DNA of 64,000 bases from Hoeflea sp. (GCA_019084245.1 JAHRFE010000026.1:62001-126000), one strand, 5' to 3'; positions 25,193 through 35,369 are shown, counted from the stretch's first letter. The notes: a model not told the origin generated them from the letters alone. Numbers and translations are program-made.

Positions 25193-25681
25193 CTACCGGC
25201 TCGCCTGCATTGGCAGGATCAAGCCCCATTCGGTTTCCCGAGGTGGTCCAGACGGTTCAAACCCGAGTTTCCTGTAGACGGCTATGGCTCGTTGATTGTC
25301 GGGATGCGGATCTGTGGCGATCACAGGCGCGCCCGCATCGAAAAGAGCCAGCATCCTCATTTCGATAAATGCTGACCCATGGCCGATCCCCATCATTTCA
25401 GGATCTCCGATATATTGATCAATTCCCCGCGACCCGTTGGGCAGATCGGCAAAATGGTGGTTTTCCCATCCGTGCACGGTGTAGTCCTGCATAAAAGCAA
25501 AGGGGTGCTCAGCGGTTGAAACGATCCAACGCGCCACACGGGGATCGGCCAGTTCCTCATCGTCAAAGGGCTCACCGGCATCCCACCATTGCAGGACATG
25601 CGGGCTCGACCGCCACGCTTTCAGCAAAGCGAGATCATCCAGGGTCACTCTGCGAAAGCTGTACCGACTGGCTGGGGTCAT
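25193..25681 (-). CDS. GNAT family acetyltransferase, aminoglycoside 6'-N-acetyltransferase-like
   Basis: The 162-residue GNAT protein is of the RimJ/AacA4-like branch: RRVTLDDLALLKAWRSSPHVLQWW at the N terminus, DQYIGDPEMMGIGHGSAFI (including the acetyl-CoA loop) and PDNQRAIAVYRKLGFEPSGP near the C terminus. Proteins of this branch include aminoglycoside acetyltransferases and siderophore-type acetylases. Real resistance activity cannot be concluded from sequence. The upstream region has no good ribosome site, so the start is uncertain. Confidence 0.8.
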   Translation of the reverse strand: MTPASRYSFRRVTLDDLALLKAWRSSPHVLQWWDAGEPFDDEELADPRVARWIVSTAEHPFAFMQDYTVHGWENHHFADLPNGSRGIDQYIGDPEMMGIGHGSAFIEMRMLALFDAGAPVIATDPHPDNQRAIAVYRKLGFEPSGPPRETEWGLILPMQASR

Positions 25682-25751
25682 AGTTCTATTCTACCAGATC
25701 GTCCGGCGGGAAGGTACGGGTTCGAAGCCGTCATCCACGTCTGACGCGCGC

Positions 25752-25780
25752 GTCTCACCGGAGGTCGAAACCGGTGAGAC
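25752..25780. repeat. Strong hairpin in the divergent gap 25682-26012
   Basis: GTCTCACCGG (25752-25761) and CCGGTGAGAC (25771-25780) form a perfect 10-base stem with a 9-base loop. It lies in a 331-base gap between the divergent acetyltransferase and CoA-transferase genes, where it could be an operator or a structured 5' leader. I see no other feature in the gap. Confidence 0.45.
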
Positions 25781-26012
25781 AAAGATCGCATAAGATGGAT
25801 TATGGAACTTACGGATATCAATCCCTTGGGAAACGCGGCTTTGTGTCAATCGTGAGAAGCTCAAGAGAATCATCACTGTGTGCGGATTTCCGAGTGCATG
25901 CTGCGAGAATGGCCTGACAATTGATCGCTGGCAAGACGCGCGCGATCTGGACTATGGTTTGCGCGCCAACAGCACAAGACAGCAGCCGTCTGGCGCGACA
26001 TATGAGGATTGC

Positions 26013-27104
26013 ATGCTCGAAGGATTGCGGATTGTCGAGATCGAGGCCCTGGGCCCGGCGCCGTTTGCCTGCATGATGCTGGCCGATCTCGGCGCTGACG
26101 TGATTGTCGTCCACCGCAAGAACGGCAAGCCGGCGCCAGGCATGCCGGACCGATCGCTGATCGACCGCGGCAAGCGCTCGATCGAGTTGGACCTCAAATC
26201 GACGGACGACGCTGCTGCGCTCAAGAAACTCGTGGCACGGTCCGAAGCGCTGGTCGAGGGATTCAGGCCCGGCGTCATGGAGCGGCTCGGGCTCGGGCCT
26301 GCGGATCTTGCCAGCGTCAATCCGGATCTCGTCTATGGCCGGATGACCGGCTGGGGCCAATCCGGGCCACGGGCGCAGACAGCAGGCCACGATCTCAATT
26401 ACATCTCGCTCTCGGGCGCTGCCTGGTATGCGAGCAATCCGGGTGAGCCGCCATTCACGCCGCCGACGCTGGTGGGCGATATCGGCGGCGGCGCGCTCTA
26501 TCTGGTCGCGGGCATCCTGGCCGGCGTGATGGCGGCGCGTGCAGGCCGCGGCGGCACGGTGGTGGATGCAGCCATTGTCGACGGATCGGCGCATATGATG
26601 AACCTTCTGATGGCGCTCAAGCAGACCGGCGGCCTGTCGATGACGCGCGGCCACAGCATGCTCGACGGGCCGCACTGGAGCCGCTGCTACGCCTGCGCCG
26701 ATGGTGGTTTCATTTCGGTGCAATGCCTAGAGCCGAAATTCTATGCCGCGTTTCTTGCGCGCCTGGGGCTTGGCGACGACCCGGATTTCGCATCCCAGTT
26801 CGACAAGACCGCGTGGCCGCGGCAGACCGCGTTGCTGGCTGGAATCGTCGTCAAACAGCCCCGGGCGCACTGGGAAGAACTCTTTGCCGGTTCGGACGCC
26901 TGCGTGGCCCCTGCCCTTGATCCGCTCCAATCTTCAGCCGACCCGCACATGGCGGCGCGCGGCGTCTGGCAGAATATCGATGGCGTGCTGCAGGCCGCAT
27001 CCGCGCCACGGTTTTCGAGCGAGCCCGGGAATGCTCCGCGCGGCATTCCGGCGCGCGGTGAACATACGGATGCGGTGCTGGAATGGCTGGAGGCTGACGC
27101 GTGA
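26013..27104 (+). CDS. Family III CoA-transferase (CaiB/BaiF, alpha-methylacyl-CoA racemase-like)
   Basis: The 363-residue protein begins MLEGLRIVEIEALGPAPFACMMLADLGADVI and carries LVEGFRPGVMERLGLGP, YGRMTGWGQ and GHDLNYISLSGA, all features of alpha-methylacyl-CoA racemase within the CaiB/BaiF family. It probably epimerises 2-methyl-branched acyl-CoA or transfers CoA between organic acids. The catalytic aspartate of racemases appears in the VGDIGGGALY region. GAGG lies five bases before the start. No acyl-CoA pathway genes adjoin it. Confidence 0.88.
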   Translation: MLEGLRIVEIEALGPAPFACMMLADLGADVIVVHRKNGKPAPGMPDRSLIDRGKRSIELDLKSTDDAAALKKLVARSEALVEGFRPGVMERLGLGPADLASVNPDLVYGRMTGWGQSGPRAQTAGHDLNYISLSGAAWYASNPGEPPFTPPTLVGDIGGGALYLVAGILAGVMAARAGRGGTVVDAAIVDGSAHMMNLLMALKQTGGLSMTRGHSMLDGPHWSRCYACADGGFISVQCLEPKFYAAFLARLGLGDDPDFASQFDKTAWPRQTALLAGIVVKQPRAHWEELFAGSDACVAPALDPLQSSADPHMAARGVWQNIDGVLQAASAPRFSSEPGNAPRGIPARGEHTDAVLEWLEADA

Positions 27105-27126
27105 GGTTGGATGTGACTCCTCTCTC

Positions 27127-27242
27127 ACCGTCATGCCGGGCTTGACCCGGCATCCAGCCAGCCCAAGTCCTTGGGCTGAATAGGTCTTTTGACCCCACGG
27201 ACGCGGGGTCGCTGGATCCCGGCTCAAGGCCGGGATGACGGT
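27127..27242. repeat. Inverted pair of alphaproteobacterial palindromic repeats
   Basis: Two 31-base units face each other, 27127-27157 and, inverted, 27212-27242. They agree at 27 of 31 positions, and each is itself a hairpin (arms ATGCCGGG and CCCGGCAT in the first). The four differences fall in pairing positions and keep the stems. Between them are two more perfect stems: CAGCCCAAG/CTTGGGCTG at 27159-27178 and GACCCC/GGGGTC at 27191-27210. This repeat type is scattered between genes in many alphaproteobacteria. Here it lies between converging genes and may stop transcription. Confidence 0.8.
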
Positions 27243-27313
27243 GCGGGAAGATGCGAAGTCCCAGACCGTAGCCTAGGCTGTGTGCCCCGGACTAACGAGC
27301 ACCAGCGCCGACC

Positions 27314-27832
27314 TCAGCCCTGCGCGCGCACGTCAATGATCTCGGCCTTGATGGCAGTCGCCAGTGCCTGCGGATCGACGCGGAAAACGCTGTCGGGGCG
27401 GCCGGCGGCGGCCCAGACTTCGGCGTGATCGAGCAATGTCCGGTCCATATAGACCGTGATCGGCGTGAGATGGCCGATGGGCGCCACGCCTCCGATAGCG
27501 AAGCCGGTCTCGTCGCGCACGCGGCGCGCATCGCAGCGCGTGAAGGAAAGATTGTAATTCTTTGATATATAATCCATATCGGCATTGTGAGCGCCTGAAA
27601 CGAGCATCAGGTTGAGCTGTCCGGTCGCACTGTTCTCGAACACCAGCGACTTGACGATCTGGCTCACGTGGCAGCCCGCAGCCTCGGCGGCTTCCTCGGC
27701 GGTGCGGGTCGATTGCGCCATCTTGAGGATCCGGATCGAGAGCCCGGCGTCGGCAGCCGCACTTGCCACCCGCGCCATGCTGGACCCTGCCGGAATGAGA
27801 TCCGGCGTCATTTCGGTCGCAATCTCGCTCAT
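27314..27832 (-). CDS. YbaK/aminoacyl-tRNA deacylase family protein
   Basis: The 172-residue protein has the YbaK/ProX fold of trans-editing deacylases, which clear mischarged tRNAs such as Cys-tRNA(Pro) or Ala-tRNA(Pro). Visible parts are EAAGCHVSQIVKSLVF with the conserved lysine, and FAIGGVAPIGHL with the GG-x-x-P motif. The tRNA specificity is not clear from sequence. The start overlaps the stop of the metallo-hydrolase gene (ATGA), so it is the last gene of the metG-tatD block. Confidence 0.87.
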   Translation of the reverse strand: MSEIATEMTPDLIPAGSSMARVASAAADAGLSIRILKMAQSTRTAEEAAEAAGCHVSQIVKSLVFENSATGQLNLMLVSGAHNADMDYISKNYNLSFTRCDARRVRDETGFAIGGVAPIGHLTPITVYMDRTLLDHAEVWAAAGRPDSVFRVDPQALATAIKAEIIDVRAQG

Positions 27833-28653
27833 GATGTCATCTCCATTTCAAACGTCAGTCCGTCATAGCCCGGCTCGACCCGGTCCGGGGTTTCCGCAAG
27901 CACGGTTTCATAATCAAGCGGCACATGCATATGGGTGAGGATAGCGCGTTTGGGGTCGAGCTTCTCGATCCACCACAGCGCCTGGTCGATCGACAGATGG
28001 CTCGGGTGCGGCTTGTATTGCAGCGAGTCGATGATCAGAACGTCGAGACCCTGGAGTCTGTCGATGGTCTGGCGCGGGAAATCGCTGACATCGCAGCAAT
28101 AGGCCACATTGCCGATCCGGAAGCCCAACGAACGGATCGAGCCGTGAATCTGGTCGAGTGGCTGCACCTCGATGGTCCCGCCGGCGCCTGTGACCTTGAT
28201 GGTTTCATCGAGCGAGTTGATCAGCATCGGACGGGTGATCGGCGGGTATTCGCTGCCGGGCGGCGTCTCCAGGCAATAGCCGAAGCCTGAACGGATGCGG
28301 GCCATGGTGTCCGGATCGGCGTGGATCGGGATGCGCATGCGTTGCGACAGCGCGAAGCCGCGCAGATCATCGATGCCATGGACATGGTCAGCGTGGGAAT
28401 GGGTGTAGAGTACCGCGTCGATGCTGCGGACGCCATTGGCGATCATCTGCTCGCGGAAATCCGGGCCAGTGTCGACCGCTATGGTGGTTTCGCCGCCATC
28501 GGCGCCGATCTGCCGGATCAGGAAGGCCGCACGGGTGCGGCGGTTCCTTGGATTGGTCGGGTCGCAGGCGCCCCAGTCGCCATTGACCCGCGGCACGCCG
28601 GGCGACGAGGCGCAGCCCAGAAGAATGAACTGGCGTCGAACAGGCCCTGTCAC
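27829..28653 (-). CDS. MBL-fold metal-dependent hydrolase (PhnP-like)
   Basis: The 274-residue protein is of the metallo-beta-lactamase fold, with TGPDFREQM, the metal motif THSHADHVHGIDDLR and later CDVSDFP and THMHVPLDYE. It resembles PhnP, a phosphoribosyl cyclic phosphodiesterase, but no phosphonate genes are near, and a housekeeping role next to tatD and metG is common in this order. The GTG at 28653 overlaps the tatD TGA by four bases and is preferred over an ATG at 28677, which lies within tatD. Confidence 0.88.
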   Translation of the reverse strand: MTGPVRRQFILLGCASSPGVPRVNGDWGACDPTNPRNRRTRAAFLIRQIGADGGETTIAVDTGPDFREQMIANGVRSIDAVLYTHSHADHVHGIDDLRGFALSQRMRIPIHADPDTMARIRSGFGYCLETPPGSEYPPITRPMLINSLDETIKVTGAGGTIEVQPLDQIHGSIRSLGFRIGNVAYCCDVSDFPRQTIDRLQGLDVLIIDSLQYKPHPSHLSIDQALWWIEKLDPKRAILTHMHVPLDYETVLAETPDRVEPGYDGLTFEMEMTS

Positions 28654-29432
28654 AGCGCCGTCATCTTGGAAAAACAACGGAAGGCGTTCTCGGTCGTGAT
28701 CCGGGCGATCTCCTCATAGGAAACACCCTTCACCTCGGCCAGGACTTCCGCGGTGTTGACCACATAGGACGGTTCGTTGCGCTTGCCGCGCCAGCGCTTG
28801 GGCGCGAGATAGGGCGCGTCGGTCTCGACCAGCAGCCGGTCCATCGGCACGGTGGCGGCGATCTCGCGCAGCTCGGTCGACTTGGGGAAAGTCAGGATGC
28901 CCGAGAACGACACGTAACCGCCCAGCGCCACGCCGGTGTCGGCCAGCCCCTGGCCTGACGAAAAGCAGTGCAGAATGAAGGGGAAGGCCCCCTTCCCCGT
29001 TTCCTCGTTGAGAATCGCCGCCATGTCCTCGTCGGCGGCTCTGCTGTGGATCACCAGCGGCAGCTGCGTCCGGCGTGCGGCCTCGATATGGCGCCGGAAG
29101 CCGGTCTTCTGGTCTTCGGGCTTCTGCGTGTCGTAGAAATAGTCGAGCCCTGCCTCACCGATCGCCACCACCTTGGCATGGGCCTCGGCAAGCGCCACCA
29201 GCTCGTCCGCCGTCACGTCGAGCTCGTCGCCGGCATTGTTGGGATGGGTGCCAACCGTACAGAAGACGCTCGGATAGCGCTCGGTCAGCTCAAGCAGCCG
29301 GTCGAGTGTACGCACGCGCGTCGAGATCGTCACCATCTGCATGACGCCCGCTTCATGGGCGCGCGCGACCAGCTCGTCGCGTTCCGCGTCGAAATCGGGG
29401 AAATCCAGATGGCAATGGGTGTCGATCAGCAT
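28650..29432 (-). CDS. tatD: TatD family deoxyribonuclease
   Basis: The 260-residue TIM-barrel metal-dependent nuclease of the TatD family has DTHCHLDF (first metal ligands), GEAGLDYFYD, PLVIHSRAADEDM and LVETDAPYLAP. In E. coli TatD has 3'-5' exonuclease activity and takes part in DNA damage response. It lies three bases after metG and overlaps the MBL gene, the usual order metG-tatD-MBL. Confidence 0.95.
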   Translation of the reverse strand: MLIDTHCHLDFPDFDAERDELVARAHEAGVMQMVTISTRVRTLDRLLELTERYPSVFCTVGTHPNNAGDELDVTADELVALAEAHAKVVAIGEAGLDYFYDTQKPEDQKTGFRRHIEAARRTQLPLVIHSRAADEDMAAILNEETGKGAFPFILHCFSSGQGLADTGVALGGYVSFSGILTFPKSTELREIAATVPMDRLLVETDAPYLAPKRWRGKRNEPSYVVNTAEVLAEVKGVSYEEIARITTENAFRCFSKMTAL

Positions 29433-29435
29433 GTA

Positions 29436-30980
29436 TCAGGCTTCCTCGGGCGCCACGTAGCGCGGGAACACCGGCTCCGGCTTGTCGATCGGCGTACCTG
29501 GCTTGAGACGCCCGGATTCGCCAAGCGCCTTGAAATCGCGGCTGTCAACCGGGGTGGCGAGCAGGTCGAGCAGCTTGCCCGCTGATTGCGGCATGAAGGG
29601 CAAGAGCAGGATCGCGATCTGGCGCACGGTTTCCGCGGTCACATAGAGCACGGTCTCCATGCGCGCCGGATCGGTCTTCTTCAGCGCCCAGGGCTCCTGG
29701 CCGGCGAAATAGCGATCGCCATCGGCGACGACGTCGATGATCGCGGCCAAAGCCTTGTGGATCTGGAAATTCGCCATTTCGGCGCGGGCCGTGTCGATCA
29801 CCTTGTCCACGGTGGCGAGCAGCGCCTTGTCCTCGTCGGTCAGCGTGCCACATTCCGGCATCCTGCCGTCGCAGTTCTTGTTGATCATCGACAGCGAGCG
29901 GCTGGCGAGATTGCCGATGCCATTGGCGAGATCCGAATTGATCCGCGTCGCAATGGTTTCGGGACTGTAGCTGCCATCCTGTCCGAACGGCACCTCGCGC
30001 ATGAAGAAATAGCGCACCTGGTCAAGACCGTAGGCCTCGATCAGGGCAAACGGATCGACCACATTGCCGATCGACTTCGACATCTTCTCGCCCTTGACCA
30101 GCAGGAAACCGTGGGCGAACACCTTGGCTGGAAGCGCAAGGCCCGCCGACATCAGGAAGGCCGGCCAGTAGACCGCGTGGAAACGGACGATGTCCTTGCC
30201 GATCATGTGGATGGCGGGCCAGTAGTTCCATCGCTCCGCCGTCTCGTCGGGAAAGCCCGCGGCGGTGATGTAGTTGGTCAGCGCGTCAACCCAGACATAC
30301 ATGACATGCTTGTCATTGCCCGGCACCGGCACGCCCCAGTCGAATGTCGTGCGCGAGATCGACAGGTCCCTCAGTCCCGATTTGACGAAGCTCGCCACCT
30401 CGTTGCGCCGCTCCGCGGGTGCGACGAAATCCGGGTTGGTGTCATAGAGTTCCAGAAGCTTGTCGCCATAGGCCGAAAGGCGGAAATAGTAGCTTTCCTC
30501 CTCCACCCATTCGACCGGCGAGCCGAGCGGCTCGCGGCGCACGCCGTCCTCGCCGAGGGTTGTCTCGGCCTCGTCGAAATAGGCTTCCTGACGCACCGAA
30601 TACCAGCCGCCGTAATTGCCCAGATAGATGTCGCCCTTGGCCTCCATCCGGCGCCACAGTTCCTGCACGGAGCGCTTGTGGCGCTCCTCGGTGGTGCGGA
30701 TGAAATCGTCATTGGAGCAATTGAGACGCGCCAGCATGTCGCGGAACACGGCCGAGTTCCTGTCCGCGAGCGCGATCGGGCTGATGCCCTCCTGCTCGGC
30801 GGTCTGCTGCATCTTCTGGCCGTGTTCGTCGGTGCCGGAGAGGAAGAACACATCCTTTCCGTCCAGCCGCTGGAACCGCGCCATCACATCGGTCGCAATC
30901 GCCGTGTAGGCGTGGCCGATATGCGGCACGCCATTGGGATAGAAGATCGGTGTGGTGATGTAATAACGCTCTGTGCTCAT
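29436..30980 (-). CDS. metG: Methionyl-tRNA synthetase
   Basis: The 514-residue class I synthetase charges tRNA(Met). The signatures are PHIGHAYT (HIGH) near residue 20 and [10 protein letters not shown] (KMSKS) around residue 300. The anticodon-binding helices follow, and there is no C-terminal EMAP-like tRNA-binding domain, as usual in this short alphaproteobacterial form. The start at 30980 is set by [17 protein letters not shown] and a GAAGG six bases upstream. It is followed by tatD and preceded by holB on the same strand. Confidence 0.97.
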   Translation of the reverse strand: MSTERYYITTPIFYPNGVPHIGHAYTAIATDVMARFQRLDGKDVFFLSGTDEHGQKMQQTAEQEGISPIALADRNSAVFRDMLARLNCSNDDFIRTTEERHKRSVQELWRRMEAKGDIYLGNYGGWYSVRQEAYFDEAETTLGEDGVRREPLGSPVEWVEEESYYFRLSAYGDKLLELYDTNPDFVAPAERRNEVASFVKSGLRDLSISRTTFDWGVPVPGNDKHVMYVWVDALTNYITAAGFPDETAERWNYWPAIHMIGKDIVRFHAVYWPAFLMSAGLALPAKVFAHGFLLVKGEKMSKSIGNVVDPFALIEAYGLDQVRYFFMREVPFGQDGSYSPETIATRINSDLANGIGNLASRSLSMINKNCDGRMPECGTLTDEDKALLATVDKVIDTARAEMANFQIHKALAAIIDVVADGDRYFAGQEPWALKKTDPARMETVLYVTAETVRQIAILLLPFMPQSAGKLLDLLATPVDSRDFKALGESGRLKPGTPIDKPEPVFPRYVAPEEA

Positions 30981-31077
30981 GATCGCCTTCAACTGCAAGA
31001 TCGAGGTCAGGACCCTTGGTCTGATCCATATCCGCAGCCGTCATAAGCGATAAATCCGCATGATGCCATGCCCTGAG

Positions 31078-32097
31078 CTAGCCAAAAAACAGGGAAAAGG
31101 CGTGCAGCACCGTCTGCTTGCGATCGAGATTGTAGGCGGCCGCGGTGGCGAAATGGTCCTTGAGCACGGACGAAAGCCGTGCCAGCCGGTCGGCCTCCAT
31201 GAGATCCCCGGTCACGCCCGCGTCCCGCGCCATGGCCTGGACCCGGTCGACGGCGAGTTCGGTGAAGAACTGGTAGGCTACGTCGCGGTCGCGGGCGGCC
31301 AGCGTTTCGGCGAGCTTGTAGATCGGCTCCCTATTGGTGAGGCTGCCGCGCTCGAGAATGTCGACAAAGGCCTCGGCGATGTCCACGCCGCCGTAGTTTC
31401 TCAACAGCAGGGCCCGCGCAACACTGCCTTCGCTGAGCGTGATGATCGAGTCACTCTCACCGGGTGCGGCGCCGAGATGGGCGAGCGCACGGTCCAGATT
31501 CGCGGCCGAAAGCGGCTGCAGCCGCAACGACAGGCAGCGCGAGCGGATGGTGGGCAGCAGCCGTCCCGGCGTGTGCGACAGCACCAGGAACAGCGAGCGT
31601 TTGGGCGGCTCTTCGAGGATCTTGAGGATTGCGTTGGCAGCGTTGCGGTTCAAATCATCGGCCGGATCGATGATCGCGATCCGCCAGTTGCCGGTGCCCG
31701 ATGTCTGGTTGAAGAATTTTCCGGCGCGGCGGACCTCGTCCACGGTGATGACGGACTTGGCCTTGCCGGTCTTCTCATCCACAGGCCGGGCCAGGTGCAG
31801 CACATTGTGCGACGCGCCGCTGGCCATCTGACGGCCGATGGAATCGTTCGGATCCGGGTCGGCGATGGTTTCCGGCGCGCTCAGCGGATCGGGATGGGAC
31901 AGAACATGATGGGCAAAGCGGTAGGCCAGCGTTGCCTTGCCGATCCCCTCGGCGCCTTCTATCAGGATGGCATGGTGCATGCGTCCGGACCGGTAGGCGC
32001 CGGCCAGAAACTCCTGGGCGGCGTCATGGCCAAACAGCGCCGTGTTGTTTTCGGGCGGGATCGCGCCCTCCAGCAAACCCGGTTGATCTGCGGTCAT
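31078..32097 (-). CDS. holB: DNA polymerase III delta' subunit
   Basis: The 339-residue clamp-loader subunit of the AAA+ family has the Walker A motif [44 protein letters not shown] around the Walker B part, and [27 protein letters not shown] as sensor 1 and arginine finger. The zinc-binding cysteines of E. coli delta' are absent, typical of this class. The start ATG overlaps the tmk stop by four bases (ATGA). Confidence 0.92.
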   Translation of the reverse strand: MTADQPGLLEGAIPPENNTALFGHDAAQEFLAGAYRSGRMHHAILIEGAEGIGKATLAYRFAHHVLSHPDPLSAPETIADPDPNDSIGRQMASGASHNVLHLARPVDEKTGKAKSVITVDEVRRAGKFFNQTSGTGNWRIAIIDPADDLNRNAANAILKILEEPPKRSLFLVLSHTPGRLLPTIRSRCLSLRLQPLSAANLDRALAHLGAAPGESDSIITLSEGSVARALLLRNYGGVDIAEAFVDILERGSLTNREPIYKLAETLAARDRDVAYQFFTELAVDRVQAMARDAGVTGDLMEADRLARLSSVLKDHFATAAAYNLDRKQTVLHAFSLFFG

Positions 32098-32807
32098 GCC
32101 TTTCTGTCCCGCGCAGACCCGCTGGTCGCCTCGTCCTGCAACACCGGCTCGACGGCCGCCAGGATCGCGAGCGCCACCGCGTCCTCGGACTGGCTGGCGT
32201 CGATCAGCAGGCAACGGTCGGGCTCCGTCCGGGTCAGGTCGAGGAATGCCTCGCGGCGTTTCTCGTGGGTGGCGAGTTCCTCTTTTTCAAACCGGTCCGG
32301 TTGGGCGTCCGTACCCACGCGCGCCTTGGCGCGGCGGAGGCCGGCCTCGGCGGGAAGGTCGAGCACCAGCGTCAGGTCCGGGATCATGCCGTTGACGGCA
32401 ATGCGCTCGAGATTGCGCACGAATTGCGGTTCAAGATTGCCGGTCACGCCCTGATAGACCCGGCTTGAATCCATGAACCGATCACACAACACGATCGCGC
32501 CTTCCGAAACCGCGGGGCGGATGACTTCCTCGACATGATCGCTGCGCGCGGCGGCAAACAGCACCGCCTCCATGCGCACGCCGAATTCCTCTGCCGCGCC
32601 GGACAGAAGCACATAGCGAACCGCTTCGGCGCCCAGCGATCCGCCGGGTTCGCGGGTGACCAGCACATCATGGCCGCGGCGGCGCAGAACACCGGCCAGC
32701 CGATGGATCTGGGTCGACTTGCCCACCCCTTCCCCGCCCTCGAATGTGATGAAGCGCCCTGTGCTTTGCGTCACGCCATGCTTTCCCGGGCTTTGCGGAC
32801 GCGACAT
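32094..32807 (-). CDS. tmk: Thymidylate kinase
   Basis: The 237-residue enzyme phosphorylates dTMP to dTDP. The P loop is [12 protein letters not shown], the DR(Y/F) motif is [12 protein letters not shown], and TREPGG binds the substrate. The N terminus has about 17 extra residues before the fold begins, so a later start is possible but lacks a clear ATG. It is coupled to holB downstream. Confidence 0.95.
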   Translation of the reverse strand: MSRPQSPGKHGVTQSTGRFITFEGGEGVGKSTQIHRLAGVLRRRGHDVLVTREPGGSLGAEAVRYVLLSGAAEEFGVRMEAVLFAAARSDHVEEVIRPAVSEGAIVLCDRFMDSSRVYQGVTGNLEPQFVRNLERIAVNGMIPDLTLVLDLPAEAGLRRAKARVGTDAQPDRFEKEELATHEKRREAFLDLTRTEPDRCLLIDASQSEDAVALAILAAVEPVLQDEATSGSARDRKA

Positions 32808-32898
32808 CCGTCCCGACCCTGTTGCTAAGTATAGCCGGAGATTCCGGTTTCCATCTACCTAGACCATTTCGGAAGACAATTGAACGCTCGCGCGAGAC

Positions 32899-34065
32899 TT
32901 ATAGCCAGAATTGCGCAAGTTCCAGCAGCGCATCGAGCGCCTGGCTGTACAGGGGACCCTTGTCGACACTGTCGACCACGTAGAGCGGCGTTTCCTGGGA
33001 CAGCGTATCGCCGATATAGACCTTGAGCACGCCGACCTGGGCACCCGCTTCGAGCGGGGCCCGCAGCGGCCAGCCATAGGTGATTCGGGCCGCGAGCCGC
33101 TCGGGATTTGTGATCGGGATGAAGATATCGACCGCACCTTTGGCCCTGACGATGGCGCTGCCTGCCCCGCCATAGACGCTGAGTTCGCCGATGGTTTCAT
33201 CCTGTGCGAACAGGGTCTTGCGCTCGAAGGCGCGGATCCCCCATTCCAGCATCTTGCGTGATTCCTCGGCGCGCTCGCGCTCACTCGACATGCCGCCCAT
33301 CGCCAGGAACAGGCGCCGCCCGTCCCTGTTGATGGAAGCAACAATGGCGTAGCCCGACTCCTCGGTGAACCCGGTCTTCATCCCGTCAACGCCAATGTCG
33401 AGACCGAGCAACGGGTTGCGGTTGCGCTGCAGGATCTTGTTCCAGGTAAAATCCCGCTGCGAATAATAGCGGTAGAATTCCGGATAGGTCGACTGGATGT
33501 GCCGGGCGAGCGTCACCAGATCCTTCATCGACACCTTGGAGTCGGGATGCGGCAAGCCGTTCGAATTGCCGAACACGGATTGCGTCAGGCCGATTTCGCG
33601 CGCGCGTTCGGTCATCAGCCGGGCAAAGTTCTCCTCCGACCCCGCCATGCCTTCGGCAATGATGATGCAACCGTCATTGGCCGATTGCACGATCACGCCC
33701 TGAATCAGGTCTTCAAGCCGGATCGAGGATTTGAGTTCGGCGAACATGGTCGAGGTCCGCGACATCGCGCCGCCGGTACGCCAGGCATTCTCCGAGACCT
33801 CGAACGTGTCCTCAAGGGTCAGCCGTCCGCTGCGGATGGCGTGGAACACCACTTCCATGGTCATCAGCTTGGCGAGCGAGGCCGGCGGCACCAGATCGTT
33901 TTCGTTCTTGGCGAACAGCACCGTGCCGGTGTCAGCATCGATCAGATAGGCCTGTTGGGCCCGCGTTTCAAACAGTTGCGCCCGGGCTGGACCGACAGCA
34001 CAGCAGACCAGAAGCGCAAACACGAAAAGCAGGCGGGCGGGGACCAACCGGACCATAGATCTCAT
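32899..34065 (-). CDS. dacC: D-alanyl-D-alanine carboxypeptidase (penicillin-binding protein 5/6 type)
   Basis: The 388-residue protein has a signal peptide (cleavage near the PARAQ at residues 26-30) and all three SXXK-family motifs: SLAK with serine 63, SAN in VQSANDG, and KTG in GMKTGFT. It trims pentapeptide side chains in the periplasm. The C-terminal part has the PBP5 domain and ends in a short amphipathic helix (ALDALLELAQFWL) for membrane attachment. It lies between rlpA and tmk, a common rhizobial order. The exact paralogue name (dacC, dacD or dacF) is uncertain. Confidence 0.93.
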   Translation of the reverse strand: MRSMVRLVPARLLFVFALLVCCAVGPARAQLFETRAQQAYLIDADTGTVLFAKNENDLVPPASLAKLMTMEVVFHAIRSGRLTLEDTFEVSENAWRTGGAMSRTSTMFAELKSSIRLEDLIQGVIVQSANDGCIIIAEGMAGSEENFARLMTERAREIGLTQSVFGNSNGLPHPDSKVSMKDLVTLARHIQSTYPEFYRYYSQRDFTWNKILQRNRNPLLGLDIGVDGMKTGFTEESGYAIVASINRDGRRLFLAMGGMSSERERAEESRKMLEWGIRAFERKTLFAQDETIGELSVYGGAGSAIVRAKGAVDIFIPITNPERLAARITYGWPLRAPLEAGAQVGVLKVYIGDTLSQETPLYVVDSVDKGPLYSQALDALLELAQFWL

Positions 34066-34171
34066 CCATTCACGGAGAATACCGGAGTTGCTGCAAACCT
34101 AGCAATGTAGCCGGGTCGGATCAATGGCTTGAGAGAATTGAGACCTGTCGCGGCGGACGCAACGGACGTTG

Positions 34172-35209
34172 CTACCGCCTGGCGTTGATGCCGAAAACCG
34201 CGTCGAACGGCTCGGTCTTGACGACCCTGCCACCCCAGTAAGCCAGTACGACATCGTGCAGGCCGGTATCCGCGGCGCCCTGGTTGTTGGCAGCCACCGG
34301 ACCGCCAAATGAGGGCCGGTCAAGCAGCACCGGACCTATTTCGGGCAGCGCGAAGCCGGGAGGAAGGCCCGAGTCCGCACTTGCCATTGACGGCTGGAAC
34401 GCGGTTGCAGCGCCAACCACTGCGGGCGGGGCGAGCGAAGCCTGAGCCGAATTCACACCAGGCAATGCCGAATCCACGGCATTCATGGCCATCATGACGC
34501 CGGTGGCGATCACGCCGCCTGCAGGTTCCTTGGAGCCGCCAGGCCTGTAGCTGGCCATTAGAAATTGGGTGTCATCGCCCTCGACCGGCGCCCGGCCGAT
34601 ATACTCGACCCGAACCGCGGCCACGCCTTCCTGCTTCATGTCCAGCAATTGGGCTGCCTGGTTGGACACATCGATGATGCGGCCATGGGCATAGGGGCCG
34701 CGATCATTGACCCGGACAACCACTGTGTTGCCGTTCTTCTTGTTGGTCACCCGGGCGTAGCTCGGCAGCGGGAAGGTTGGATGGGCGGCGGACAGGTGAA
34801 ACTGGTCGTAGATTTCGCCATTGGCGGTCAGGCGGCCATGAAAATTGGGTCCGTACCAGGAGGCCAGGCCCGCCTTGTCGTAATCTTTCTCTTCCTTGGG
34901 CGTGTACCATTTTCCGCGGATCCGGTATGGCTTGCCGACCATGTCGCGTCCGCCACCTTTTTTCGGGCGTTTGGCTGTGGTGATCCGCGGGCTGGCTTCG
35001 ACACCATATTCGGCGACGGAAAACTTGGTCTTGGTGTTGATGTGGGAGGTGTCGGGCTTGCCACTGGATTTGGACGTGGATGAACATCCAGCGAGCCCTG
35101 CACCCAAGATTGCCACAAGAGACAGCCTGGCCGCCATGCGCAGCCCCGCCCCCGGCAGATTGATCAATTTGTGTCCCACATTGATACTCGATGCTCTGGC
35201 TGTCGCCAT
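34172..35209 (-). CDS. rlpA: RlpA-like septal ring lipoprotein / lytic transglycosylase
   Basis: The lipoprotein has the lipobox LAGC followed by a serine-rich linker and a double-psi beta-barrel domain (GLASWYGPNFHGRLTANGE, then NDRGPYAHGRIIDVS), as in RlpA, which cleaves naked glycan strands during septation. No SPOR domain is visible; the C-terminal third is a low-complexity Ala/Pro-rich tail. The start is uncertain: ATG 35209 is chosen, TTG 35236 has a better AAGGGG site, and ATG 35137 gives the neatest lipoprotein signal. Confidence 0.87.
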   Translation of the reverse strand: MATARASSINVGHKLINLPGAGLRMAARLSLVAILGAGLAGCSSTSKSSGKPDTSHINTKTKFSVAEYGVEASPRITTAKRPKKGGGRDMVGKPYRIRGKWYTPKEEKDYDKAGLASWYGPNFHGRLTANGEIYDQFHLSAAHPTFPLPSYARVTNKKNGNTVVVRVNDRGPYAHGRIIDVSNQAAQLLDMKQEGVAAVRVEYIGRAPVEGDDTQFLMASYRPGGSKEPAGGVIATGVMMAMNAVDSALPGVNSAQASLAPPAVVGAATAFQPSMASADSGLPPGFALPEIGPVLLDRPSFGGPVAANNQGAADTGLHDVVLAYWGGRVVKTEPFDAVFGINARR

Positions 35210-35369
35210 TCTGGCCTGGCAGTATGCCCCCTGCAAAGCCTTCCCCTTCGATCTATGCGATTTGATGTCCTAATCGCAGGTTTAGATCGCCCTGCAAGAT
35301 GGCAAAAATGCGATTGGCCGCCTCAATCGAGCGGCCAACCGATTAATATGGTGAAAAATCTGTAAATAC

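Noticed and set aside
25193-25681. Aminoglycoside resistance gene
   Set aside because: The fold likeness is only to the general AacA4-like branch; there is no mobile context and key substrate residues cannot be judged.
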